Part shown: positions 8,130 to 14,373 of the stretch, piece after piece
Numbering within the stretch: position 1 is the stretch's first letter
How the letters are laid out: every line of letters starts with the position of its first letter
Assembly: GCA_934447715.1 (NCBI GenBank)
Contig: CAKSER010000026.1
Location: forward strand, 1-23,548
DNA: 23,548 bases
Source of the DNA: an uncultured Eubacteriales bacterium
GTDB taxonomy: Bacteria; Bacillota; Clostridia; Oscillospirales; CAG-272
Direction of reading: 5' to 3'
Notes under the pieces: generated by a model
The model's database searches: none
What the model was told of the DNA's origin: nothing
Seen by the model: only the letters and a program-made list of their open reading frames with translations
Made by a program: the position numbers and the translations under genes

Positions 8130-8666
8130 TTATAATAATCCTAAAATCTGCTTGATCTGATCAAGATTTTCCGCAAAATAAATACCTTCCTGGCGCTCGC
8201 TTGACGAAAGCCCCATTTCAATCATCTTCTTCAGCAGCTCCTTTAGGCTGTTGTAATAGCCGTTTAAGCTGTAGAGAATGCAGGGGGAGTCAAGCTGCTT
8301 CATTGAAACCATCGAAATGACCTCCGAAACCTCCTCAAGTGTTCCGGTTCCGCCGGGGAATGCGATAAATGCGTCCCCGAGCTCGATCATCCGGCTTCTG
8401 CGCGCCGGGATGTCCTTTTCTATTATCAGTTCGTCAAGACCGTCATACTGAAGGTCGTGATCGACGAAATACTGCGACTCAACCCCGACGACCTTACCCC
8501 CTGCAGAAAGTGTGCTTTCTGCAATTTCACCCATCAATCCGGTTTTTGAACCGCCGTAAACCAGCATGTTTTTGCTTTCTGCAATCCATTTTCCGAGCTC
8601 GCGGACCGATTTGCGAAGAATCGGATCGTTCCCCTCGTTTGCACCGAGATAAACTGTTATATTCAT
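8130..8666 (-). CDS. LOG-family nucleoside-monophosphate phosphoribohydrolase (TIGR00730-like)
   Basis: The LOG/YvdD family hydrolyses the N-glycosidic bond of AMP-like nucleotides; plant relatives activate cytokinins. The 178-residue Rossmann-fold protein shows the family signatures VYGGSKTGLMGEIA (nucleotide binding) and FPGGTGTLEEVSE, the PGGxGTxxE active-site motif. The conserved PARRSRMIELGDAFIAFPGG segment links them. GGTGG lies just before the ATG. It lies between the SF0329-like gene (59-base gap) and trpS (21-base gap), all on the same strand. Proteins of this family in bacteria were once annotated as lysine decarboxylases; the missing PLP site argues against that here. Confidence 0.9.
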   Translation of the reverse strand: MNITVYLGANEGNDPILRKSVRELGKWIAESKNMLVYGGSKTGLMGEIAESTLSAGGKVVGVESQYFVDHDLQYDGLDELIIEKDIPARRSRMIELGDAFIAFPGGTGTLEEVSEVISMVSMKQLDSPCILYSLNGYYNSLKELLKKMIEMGLSSSERQEGIYFAENLDQIKQILGLL

Positions 8667-8725
8667 GATTTTTCACCACCGTATAAAATGCTTCTTCTAA
8701 AATCTATAAAATAAAAAAATTATAA

Positions 8726-9241
8726 TCAGATATTTTCCGCCTCAAACCTCGTTTCTGCAATTTCCGAGAGCCAATTCGGCATGCTGTCAGCCGATTTTTT
8801 AATTTCGGCAAGTCTCCTTTTCCCGACTCTCCTGTCAAGAAGTGCAAACATCCTTTCGATAGGATTCTCGGAGGAAAGGCTCTGCTCGATGCTGCTGTTT
8901 CTGTAGCGCTCAAGGGCAGAGCAGAACTCTTCATCGGTATATTCGGTTCTTTTTGTTATCGGAACGCTTTCAAGAAGCGTGAAAAACTCATCCCAGTACT
9001 GACGCTTTCCGAAAGGATCCGAATTGCTTTTAAATCCGTTTTCGATGAAATAAGTGTTCACCGTTTCATACGAAAAGCGCTTTATAAGCGCACCGTCGAT
9101 ATAAAGCTCGAAAAGGTGATCAAGATCCATCCCTGCGTATGATGTGCAGTTGTACCTTACTCTCGAAATCAGAGACGGAGCAAGCATTTCATGCTCAAGA
9201 TATTTTCTCATTCCGCTCCAGGATGAAAGTGCCTTGCTCAT
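8726..9241 (-). CDS. SF0329-like conserved protein of unknown function
   Basis: A soluble 171-residue protein without signal peptide or membrane segment. It begins SSWSGMRKYLEHEMLAPSLISRVRYNCTSY and has a conserved late block SENPIERMFALLDRRVGKRRL. I recognise the late block from the small uncharacterised family named after Shigella SF0329; this is recall, not a search. No catalytic motif is apparent. The start is well supported: GGGAGG five to six bases before the ATG, and a promoter 50 bases further up. It is the first gene of the minus-strand run leading to the LOG protein, trpS and DUF4097. Confidence 0.75.
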   Translation of the reverse strand: MSKALSSWSGMRKYLEHEMLAPSLISRVRYNCTSYAGMDLDHLFELYIDGALIKRFSYETVNTYFIENGFKSNSDPFGKRQYWDEFFTLLESVPITKRTEYTDEEFCSALERYRNSSIEQSLSSENPIERMFALLDRRVGKRRLAEIKKSADSMPNWLSEIAETRFEAENI

Positions 9242-9289
9242 ATCGCCCTCCCTTTTTTGCTTTTAAACAAAAAACGAATTAATAAATAT

Positions 9290-9318
9290 AGTATACCACA
9301 CAAATCCGTCTTTTTCAA
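9290..9318 (-). promoter_or_regulatory. Sigma-A promoter of the SF0329-LOG-trpS-DUF4097 operon
   Basis: Minus strand: TTGAAA (9318-9313), a 17-base spacer, TATACT (9295-9290). No comparable promoter or terminator was seen between the four genes, so it may drive all of them. Confidence 0.75.
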
Positions 9319-9365
9319 CATAATATAAGCCGGTATTGCATGAAAATGTTGTTTTTCTTTTACCC

Positions 9366-9394
9366 TTGACTTTGAAAAAAGAATAGTGTATACT
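9366..9394 (+). promoter_or_regulatory. Sigma-A promoter of the structured leader and MATE unit
   Basis: TTGACT (9366-9371), 17-base spacer, TATACT (9389-9394). Predicted transcription start is near 9401, giving a leader of about 170 bases before the first ribosome binding site. Confidence 0.85.
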
Positions 9395-9420
9395 CTACAA
9401 ACATGCTTGAATATGTGTCA

Positions 9421-9537
9421 TCGGAGGACCGGTCTGCCGTAGCAGCAGTGTTGATGTTTTAATTAAATCTCAACACTCGGTCGATTTTAAGATGTCGGGT
9501 GAGCCCGGTTATTGTGCTTTGCAATAGCCGGGTTTTA
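9421..9537 (+). promoter_or_regulatory. Structured leader, candidate guanidine-IV (mepA-type) riboswitch with terminator
   Basis: The leader folds into nested helices. GACCG (9427-9431) pairs with CGGTC (9478-9482). It encloses a CTGC/GCAG hairpin (9434-9445) and an 8-bp AGTGTTGA/TCAACACT hairpin (9447-9477). An intrinsic terminator follows (9504-9532). ACCGG (9428-9432) can instead pair with CCGGT in the terminator 5' arm (9505-9509), and CGGG (9496-9499) can pair with CCCG (9504-9507). Terminator and antiterminator forms are thus mutually exclusive, the usual layout of a transcriptional riboswitch. Guanidine-IV riboswitches are known from Clostridia upstream of MepA-like MATE exporters, as here. 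I cannot verify the consensus match from memory; another efflux-linked regulatory RNA is possible. Confidence 0.5.
9504..9537 (+). terminator. Leader terminator ahead of the kinase remnant and MATE gene
   Basis: An 11-bp stem, CCCGGTTATTG / CAATAGCCGGG with one G-U pair, then TTTTA. The T-run is short, as is common for regulated terminators. Confidence 0.75.
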
Positions 9538-9568
9538 CTAAGTTCAGCATAAATTAGGGAGGAAGTTA

Positions 9569-9989
9569 ATGATTATCACAATTTCAAGAGAATTCGGCAG
9601 CGGCGGCCGCGAGCTCGGCAAGCGCCTTGCGGAGCTTATGGGCTTCGATTATTACGATGAGGAGCTATCGATTCATCTGTCTACATGCAGACAAATAATA
9701 TCTCCCTTTTGCTTAGGCTGAGGATATCGAGGACATTGCACGCCTTAATAAGGACTGCATGATTATCGGCAGAAACGCGGATATTATTTTAAAGGATTAT
9801 AAGCCGTTTAATGTCTTTGCCTGCGCTATGACAGAGGCAAGGGCTAATACAAGAGAAATCCTGTCCGGTTCTTCTTGGGGACAGAGGGATTCATATCATC
9901 TGACAGTGAATACGACCGATTGGAAAATTAAAGAGCTGATGCCGGCTGTTGCGGATTTTGCAAAGAGCTGGTTTGGGAGAGGAAAATGA
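9569..9989 (+). pseudogene. Decayed cytidylate-kinase-like gene
   Basis: A perfect start (GGGAGGA five bases before the ATG) opens MIITISREFGSGGRELGKRL followed by AELMGFDYYDEEL, the typical N-terminus of the cytidylate-kinase-like P-loop family. The frame then runs into unrelated codons and stops at 9719-9721. From 9720, in another frame, similarity resumes: EDIEDIARLNKDCMIIGRNADIILKDY, then TREILSGSSWGQRDSYHLTVNTTDW and KIKELMPAVADFAKSWFGRGK, the family's C-terminal part. Two segments therefore appear missing: one after DYYDEEL and one between FACAM and TEARANTREI, where intact relatives have a longer helical region. The last codons overlap the MATE ATG as ATGA. It could still serve for translational coupling even if no active kinase is made. 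Relatives phosphorylate nucleoside monophosphates or have unknown substrates. Confidence 0.75.
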
Positions 9990-11329
9990 AAAAAGAGAAG
10001 ATTCAGTTATCAGATCATTTTACATACAGGCGCCTGATCCGCTTTACGCTTCCGTCTATCGGAATGATGATCTTTACATCTATCTACGGAGTTGTTGACG
10101 GCTTCTTTGTATCAAACTTTGCAGGAAAAACGCCGTTTGCAGCGGTTAACCTGATCATGCCGTTTTTGATGATCATGTCAACCGTCGGCTTTATGTTCGG
10201 TACGGGCGGCTCCGCAATTGTCGCAAAAGCCTTTGGCGAGGGAGACAAAAAAAGAGCAAACAGCTATTTTTCGCTGTTTGTGTATGTCGCATTTACTATA
10301 GGTGTTGTTTTTGCTGTTATTGCCTTTGCCTTTATCCGCCCGATTGCGTCTCTTTTGGGGGCGGAAGGGCAGCTGCTTGAGGATGCGGTTTTATATGCGC
10401 GCATTATTTTAGTTGCACTGCCGCTGAATATTCTGCAGTATCTGTTCCAGTCGTTCTTTGTCACAGCCGAAAAGCCGCAGCTCGGTCTGCTTAACTCGGT
10501 ATGCGCAGGTGTTACAAATATGGCGCTCGATGCCATTCTTGTTATTTCTCTGCCGCAGGAATATAAGCTTGCAGGCGCGGCTGTTGCAACGGCGCTGAGC
10601 CAGGCGGTTGCAGGAATTGTTCCGCTTGTATATTTTATAAGAAAGAACAGCAGTATTTTAAAGCTGGGAAGAACAAAGCCCGAGGGAAGGGTGCTGCTTA
10701 AGGCATGTACAAACGGCTCCTCGGAGTTTATGAGCAATATCGCAATGAATGTTGTAGGTATGCTTTATAACGTTCAGCTTTTAAAATATGCAGGGGAAAG
10801 CGGAGTTGCCGCATACGGCGTTATGATGTATGTAAGCCTTGTTTTCTCCGGATCGTTTATCGGCTATTCGATAGGCACAGCCCCGATTTTCGGATATCAT
10901 GACGGTGCAAAGAATTACGGCGAGCTGAAGGAGCTTTTGAAAAAGAGCCTGATCATGATCGGCTCGTTTGCCGTTTTAATGGTCGCAGCAGCAGAGCTTC
11001 TTGCTACCCCGATTGCAAAAATTTTCGTCGGCTACGATAAGGAGCTGCTCGATCTTACCGTTTCGGGCTTCCGCATTTACGCTCTTTCGTTCCTTTTCAT
11101 GGGATATGCGATTTTCGGCTCCGGATTTTTTACCGCCCTCAACGACGGTGTCACCTCGGCAATTATCTCCTTCCTTCGTACGCTGGTGTTCCAGATAGCT
11201 GCCGTAATGCTTCTGCCGCTTGTTTTGGATATTGACGGTATCTGGTATTCGATCGTGGTTGCGGAGTTCATGGCGGTCGTGATTTCGGCTGTTTTCATGG
11301 TCGCAAAGAGGAAAAAGTATCACTATTAA
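9986..11329 (+). CDS. MATE family multidrug/cation exporter (MepA-like)
   Basis: A 447-residue inner-membrane antiporter of about twelve helices that expels cationic compounds in exchange for Na+ or H+. The MATE signatures are visible: the start FTLPSIGMMIFTSIYGVVDGFFVSNFAG, then GTGGSAIVAKAFGEGD after helix 2, and ALPLNILQYLFQSFFVTAEKP in the first half. The second half begins near ACTNGSSEFMSNIAMNV and repeats the pattern. It ends with a lysine-rich tail (AKRKKYHY). The ATG overlaps the stop codon of the kinase remnant (ATGA), so translation is probably coupled to it. Control is probably through the structured leader 450 bases upstream. If that leader senses guanidine, the substrate would include guanidinium; this is inference from context. 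Confidence 0.93.
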   Translation: MKKEKIQLSDHFTYRRLIRFTLPSIGMMIFTSIYGVVDGFFVSNFAGKTPFAAVNLIMPFLMIMSTVGFMFGTGGSAIVAKAFGEGDKKRANSYFSLFVYVAFTIGVVFAVIAFAFIRPIASLLGAEGQLLEDAVLYARIILVALPLNILQYLFQSFFVTAEKPQLGLLNSVCAGVTNMALDAILVISLPQEYKLAGAAVATALSQAVAGIVPLVYFIRKNSSILKLGRTKPEGRVLLKACTNGSSEFMSNIAMNVVGMLYNVQLLKYAGESGVAAYGVMMYVSLVFSGSFIGYSIGTAPIFGYHDGAKNYGELKELLKKSLIMIGSFAVLMVAAAELLATPIAKIFVGYDKELLDLTVSGFRIYALSFLFMGYAIFGSGFFTALNDGVTSAIISFLRTLVFQIAAVMLLPLVLDIDGIWYSIVVAEFMAVVISAVFMVAKRKKYHY

Positions 11330-11384
11330 GGCTGTTAAAGCTGCGGTTTCGGCTGCATTTACCGACGCACGGCTTAAATAATAA

Positions 11385-11428
11385 TACGGGCACACATCGG
11401 TAGTTTTGTGTGCCCGTAATCATTTTTA
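11385..11428. terminator. Terminator between the MATE and flavodoxin genes
   Basis: Perfect 12-bp stem TACGGGCACACA / TGTGTGCCCGTA (11385-11396 with 11407-11418), followed on the plus strand by ATCATTTTTATT. The minus side continues TATTATTT, so it may also end the convergent flavodoxin transcript. Confidence 0.85.
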
Positions 11429-11437
11429 TTATGAAAT

Positions 11438-11860
11438 TTATGCAAGTGCTTTGCCTAAAGCGTTGCACATGACGATTGCTTCGTCGTCGGGGGCGTCGTT
11501 GCAGATTACAAAGTCGCATGCCATGACTGCTCCGTCCGCCTTGCAGGTTTCCTCCCAGCTGCGCATCCATTCGCCGTCGCCCCATCCGTAGGAGCCGAAA
11601 AGCGCGATCTTCTTGCCGGAAAGCTTTGCTTCGCATGATTCAAACATGGGAGCAAATTCGCTCTCCTCCAGCTGCTCGGAGCCCATCGAGGGGCAGCCGA
11701 ATGCAATTGCATCAAAGGAATCCATCATCGAAGTGTCAAACTCTGCCGCTGTCAGCAAAACTGCCTCGCTGCCTGCAGCCTTGATGCCATCTGCAACAGC
11801 CGCAGCCATCGCCTCGGTATTGCCTGTTCCGCTCCAATATACTACTGCTATCTTACTCAT
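11438..11860 (-). CDS. Flavodoxin
   Basis: A short-chain flavodoxin of 140 residues, a low-potential FMN electron carrier of the cytoplasm. The N-terminal strand and FMN-phosphate loop read IAVVYWSGTGNTEAMA. The later FMN-contacting loops are FGCPSMGSEQLEE (about 55-68) and FGSYGWGDGEWM (about 87-98). The ATG at 11860 is preferred over an in-frame TTG at 11872 that abuts the AAAGG. It is the last gene of a run with DUF3793 and DUF2325 genes. Flavodoxins often replace ferredoxin under iron limitation, which suits the operator-like site at the head of this run, but the partner protein is not evident. Confidence 0.93.
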   Translation of the reverse strand: MSKIAVVYWSGTGNTEAMAAAVADGIKAAGSEAVLLTAAEFDTSMMDSFDAIAFGCPSMGSEQLEESEFAPMFESCEAKLSGKKIALFGSYGWGDGEWMRSWEETCKADGAVMACDFVICNDAPDDEAIVMCNALGKALA

Positions 11861-11934
11861 TTTTTTATCCAACCTTTCTCTTTGAAATGATTTTAAAGAC
11901 TTTTTAAATTTTAAAGACTTTTAAAATATATATA

Positions 11935-12486
11935 TCAACCGGCTACGGTGAGCCGTTCGACAGACCTTCCGTTTGCATACTGTAAGGCATAAACGTCGCT
12001 GCATTTTTTGTATTTGGCAAAGGTTTTCTTTGCTTCCTCCGCATCGCCGTATACCTTCCAGCAGCCTGCACATTTGCATCCGCCTGCTTTGTTTTCGATA
12101 AAGCCGCAGACATCCTCCGGGGGATAGCCCAAAAACAGACCGATTTCGTGAGGGAATTCCTCGTACTCGCACATACGCTTGATTAGGTGCACTACACATC
12201 TTTCCGAAGTGTCGGTGCAATAGCCCCTCTCCTTAAGAAGCCGCTTTGCCATGCCGTCTTTAAGGTCAACAGATAGCCTCGACGGGCGGTATACATAGAT
12301 CAGCGCATTCTCGTTTTGAAAACGCAGCGGCAGTGCACGCAGCCCCTTCTTTGTAAGAATGTGATTCCAGCAGCGGATGCATTCCTTCATTTCTGCCTTG
12401 TCCTTAAAGGAACAGGCAAACAGATTTCCGGTTTTCATTCCGGCAAGTGTGGGCGAGCAATGCTTGATAAGTAATTCCTCGGACAT
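11935..12486 (-). CDS. DUF3793 family protein
   Basis: A soluble 183-residue protein that I recognise as DUF3793, a family of Clostridia without assigned function. Conserved blocks are LIKHCSPTLAGMKTGNLFAC near the start, LRALPLRFQNENALIYVYRPSRL, EFPHEIGLFLGYPPEDVCGF and IENKAGGCKCAGCWKVYGD. Conserved histidines and cysteines (H10 and C11 in KHCSP, and the CKCAGC cluster) suggest a metal or redox role, but no known active site matches. AAGGAGA lies six to seven bases before the chosen ATG; a longer frame to 12510 lacks one. The gene lies between DUF2325 (35 bases) and flavodoxin (74 bases). From memory, this trio often accompanies ferrous-iron transport genes in Clostridia; none is present here. 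Confidence 0.9.
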   Translation of the reverse strand: MSEELLIKHCSPTLAGMKTGNLFACSFKDKAEMKECIRCWNHILTKKGLRALPLRFQNENALIYVYRPSRLSVDLKDGMAKRLLKERGYCTDTSERCVVHLIKRMCEYEEFPHEIGLFLGYPPEDVCGFIENKAGGCKCAGCWKVYGDAEEAKKTFAKYKKCSDVYALQYANGRSVERLTVAG

Positions 12487-12521
12487 TTTTTCTCTCCTTA
12501 GACTGATCATCCCGATCGGTA

Positions 12522-12800
12522 TTATGCCGTGTGCTCCTCAAGGATTTTTTTGAGTGCTGCCATAGAGCTGCTGTGTGAACGGGCGATTTTGGTGTTTTGT
12601 CCTTTTGCTTCGCTTAAGGCGCAGCGCACCATTTTGTGCGATACGGTGCTGGTAAAAAGTACAAGCAGATCGGGGGAGCCGATGTTTCTTAAGCCTGTTG
12701 TCATTTTGGGATAAATCTTTGCTTTACATTTATACTCGCTGCACAGCTCCTTGTATTGACGAATCATACATTCGTTGCCGCCGACAATTACTACGCTCAT
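12522..12800 (-). CDS. DUF2325 family small protein
   Basis: A 92-residue single-domain protein starting MSVVIVGGNECMIRQYKELC. That is the strand-and-glycine start (VGG.....Y) of DUF2325, an uncharacterised alpha/beta family. The second half LLVLFTSTVSHKMVRCALSEAK, followed by a block ending HSSSMAALKKIL, also fits (conserved T..VSH and a serine run before the last helix). It is the first gene of the DUF2325-DUF3793-flavodoxin run; GGAAG precedes the ATG. The inverted repeat at 12829-12846 lies about 30 bases upstream of the start, where a repressor would be expected to act. No function is known. Confidence 0.85.
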   Translation of the reverse strand: MSVVIVGGNECMIRQYKELCSEYKCKAKIYPKMTTGLRNIGSPDLLVLFTSTVSHKMVRCALSEAKGQNTKIARSHSSSMAALKKILEEHTA

Positions 12801-12828
12801 TTGTTCACTTCCTTTTCTCTATGTTTTA

Positions 12829-12846
12829 AGTTAGTCAACGCTAACT
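12829..12846. promoter_or_regulatory. Operator-like inverted repeat ahead of the DUF2325-DUF3793-flavodoxin run
   Basis: AGTTAG-TCAACG-CTAACT, perfect 6-bp arms with a 6-base spacer. The same arms and spacing occur at 14019-14038 upstream of the AraC gene. The TTAG...CTAA core resembles sites of DtxR/IdeR-type metal-dependent repressors. Which protein binds is inference. A TTGACT lies inside it on the minus strand, but I could not pair it with a convincing -10 box. Confidence 0.6.
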
Positions 12847-12854
12847 ACGTTTTG

Positions 12855-12913
12855 AAAAATTAAGGCCCGAGAGCCGTTCGATAAGAATAGTATAGCAAAA
12901 AGAAAGGGCCTTA
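12855..12913 (-). terminator. Possible terminator after the AraC-type gene
   Basis: Perfect 8-bp inverted repeat TAAGGCCC (12861-12868) / GGGCCTTA (12906-12913) with a long loop of 37 bases. On the minus strand it is followed by ATTTTTC. The large loop makes it weaker than the other terminators here. Confidence 0.45.
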
Positions 12914-12962
12914 TCCGCTCCAAAAAGACAGAATAAGGCTCCATTCGGACAGTTGTTTTGTT

Positions 12963-13901
12963 TTAGAGATGAGAGGCAGACTGCTTGCTGTTCTGCATGC
13001 GGTATTCGGCAGGGGACATGCCCTTGACCGAACGGAAGGCGTTTGCAAACTTGCTGGAATTGTCATAGCCGTGCTCGTTTGCTATCTCGCTTACTGTTTT
13101 GTCTGTGTATTCAAGCATGTATGCCGAGGACTCCATCTTCTGCGTTTTTATGTAGGCATAGAACGAAACGCCGAAAACCGATTTGAATGAGGTCTTGATC
13201 GCGGTGGCGGAAGCATGGAATTTGCTTGCCGCCTGTTCAAGCGTAAGCTTTTCATACATGTTTTCCGTAAGATACTTTGCCACATTCTTTGCAAGGCTTG
13301 CCTGAAAGGGAGATACCGAACGGCTGTCGGACTCACCTTCATTGATTTTATAGGCACTTAAAAACAGCATCAGCTCCAGTATCTTGATTTTGTAGTACCC
13401 CTGCCGAATCTCGTCCGGAACGGCATACAATTCGGAGAATATATGCTCGACCGATTGATTTGAACGGGCAATATGGTAGCTTTTTTTGCCGCAGAATTTT
13501 TCCTCAATAGCTTTCGGCTGCACCGCTACATCCTGCAGAAAGCAGGAAAGACATTTCGGAGCCTCATTTGTATTGATGCGGATCGTGATTCCGTGGTAGT
13601 GCCGCAGCGGAAAGAACAGTGAAGAGGATAGATGCCCGGTTTTTACAATCAAAAGATCTCCGGGGGAGATGTAGCAGAAATCATCTCCGATGCTGCATTC
13701 CATACGCCCCTCGCGGCAGTGGAAGATCTCAAAGACGTCCTTTGTATCGGAGCTTTCCTCCTTTAATAAGCCCTTTTGGGTGTGCGAATTGTAATATACA
13801 ATTGAAATGCCTGGAAATACCGCGTATTCGGTGGCGATATATCTTCCGTCGCTTAATATTTCTTCGGCTGTTCCTGCTTTGCTTTCGGTTTCTGTGCTCA
13901 T
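12963..13901 (-). CDS. AraC family transcriptional regulator
   Basis: A 312-residue activator-type regulator. The N-terminal part (about 20-115) is cupin-like, with FHCREGRMECSIGDDFCYISPGDLLIV giving the sensing barrel. The C-terminal 100 residues hold two helix-turn-helix units: LTLEQAASKFHASATAIKTSF and the highly conserved second one, TVSEIANEHGYDNSSKFANAF, then GMSPAEYR. AAAGGC lies eight bases before the ATG. It is followed, about 160 bases downstream on the same strand, by the DUF2325-DUF3793-flavodoxin run, and both carry the AGTTAG-N6-CTAACT repeat upstream. From memory, similar AraC regulators accompany siderophore or iron genes in Firmicutes, which would fit, but the ligand is unknown. 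Confidence 0.92.
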   Translation of the reverse strand: MSTETESKAGTAEEILSDGRYIATEYAVFPGISIVYYNSHTQKGLLKEESSDTKDVFEIFHCREGRMECSIGDDFCYISPGDLLIVKTGHLSSSLFFPLRHYHGITIRINTNEAPKCLSCFLQDVAVQPKAIEEKFCGKKSYHIARSNQSVEHIFSELYAVPDEIRQGYYKIKILELMLFLSAYKINEGESDSRSVSPFQASLAKNVAKYLTENMYEKLTLEQAASKFHASATAIKTSFKSVFGVSFYAYIKTQKMESSAYMLEYTDKTVSEIANEHGYDNSSKFANAFRSVKGMSPAEYRMQNSKQSASHL

Positions 13902-13918
13902 GCTGATTTGCCTTTTTC

Positions 13919-13964
13919 GTTATATTAAATCATGTTATATCCTCAACCTAGGCGGCCAGGTTGA
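13919..13964 (-). promoter_or_regulatory. AraC-gene promoter overlapped by an inverted repeat
   Basis: Minus strand: TTGAGG (13946-13941), a 16-base spacer, TATAAC (13924-13919). A perfect inverted repeat TCAACCT / AGGTTGA (13943-13949 with 13958-13964) overlaps the -35 box and could be an autoregulatory operator. Confidence 0.5.
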
Positions 13965-14018
13965 TTTTAAAGCGGTTATGTTATAAGAGATTCAGCGGAC
14001 ATTTAATATCCGAAGATG

Positions 14019-14038
14019 AAGTTAGTTTGCACTAACTT
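14019..14038. promoter_or_regulatory. Operator-like inverted repeat upstream of the AraC-type gene
   Basis: AAGTTAG-TTTGCA-CTAACTT, perfect 7-bp arms with a 6-base spacer; it shares its arms and spacing with the site at 12829-12846. It lies about 75 bases upstream of the -35 box proposed for the AraC gene, so a second promoter nearer to the repeat may exist. The rest of the 13902-14276 gap holds only the promoters noted here and AT-rich DNA. Confidence 0.55.
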
Positions 14039-14208
14039 ATGCCGCCTCACTTATATAACTGCATTATAAATTCTACTCTTTAATTAATAATTTGTCAAGG
14101 AGTCTTTAAAAAACGCCATAAGTTCCTGCTTTGCATGGAGGCAAGCTTTGAATTTTAATTTGTATCTCAAAAAAACGCATTTTTTCTTTCAAATCGACGG
14201 TAAAGGGG

Positions 14209-14256
14209 TTGAATAAAGAGAATAAGTATGCCATAATACTAAATGATCAGTCAGTA
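14209..14256 (+). promoter_or_regulatory. Promoter with TetR-type operator
   Basis: TTGAAT (14209-14214), 17-base spacer, CATAAT (14232-14237). Immediately downstream, and overlapping the last -10 base, is a 20-bp dyad, TACT-AAA-TGATCA-GTC-AGTA (14237-14256), placed as an autorepressor operator would be. The regulator gene it belonged to is only a remnant. Confidence 0.6.
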
Positions 14257-14276
14257 AACAAAAAAAGAAGACAACT

Positions 14277-14373
14277 ATGAAGATAACAGAGCAGCAGCAT
14301 AACGAAAAAAAGCAGGAGATTATGGAGAAATGTTTTTTAATGCTATGCGGAAAACGGACTTACCGGAACCATT
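14277..14373 (+). pseudogene. 5' remnant of a TetR family regulator gene
   Basis: From the ATG the codons read MKITEQQHNEKKQEIMEKCF, the usual opening of a clostridial TetR/AcrR-type DNA-binding domain. At the T-run near 14335 the frame breaks. In the next frame the expected continuation CYAENGLTGT (14341-14370) appears, so a one-base change in the T-run explains the shift. After LTGT the similarity to TetR stops and surface-protein sequence begins in the same frame. The helix-turn-helix and the whole ligand domain are therefore missing. The unshifted frame ends at 14390 as a 37-codon peptide. The promoter and operator upstream look intact. The identification rests on a short stretch and is recall-based. 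Confidence 0.55.

Noticed and set aside
11330..11380. Coding-like stretch after the MATE stop codon (KAVKAAVSAAFTDARLK in another frame)
   Set aside because: Only 17 codons with no start. It might be a decayed gene end, but there is too little to call.
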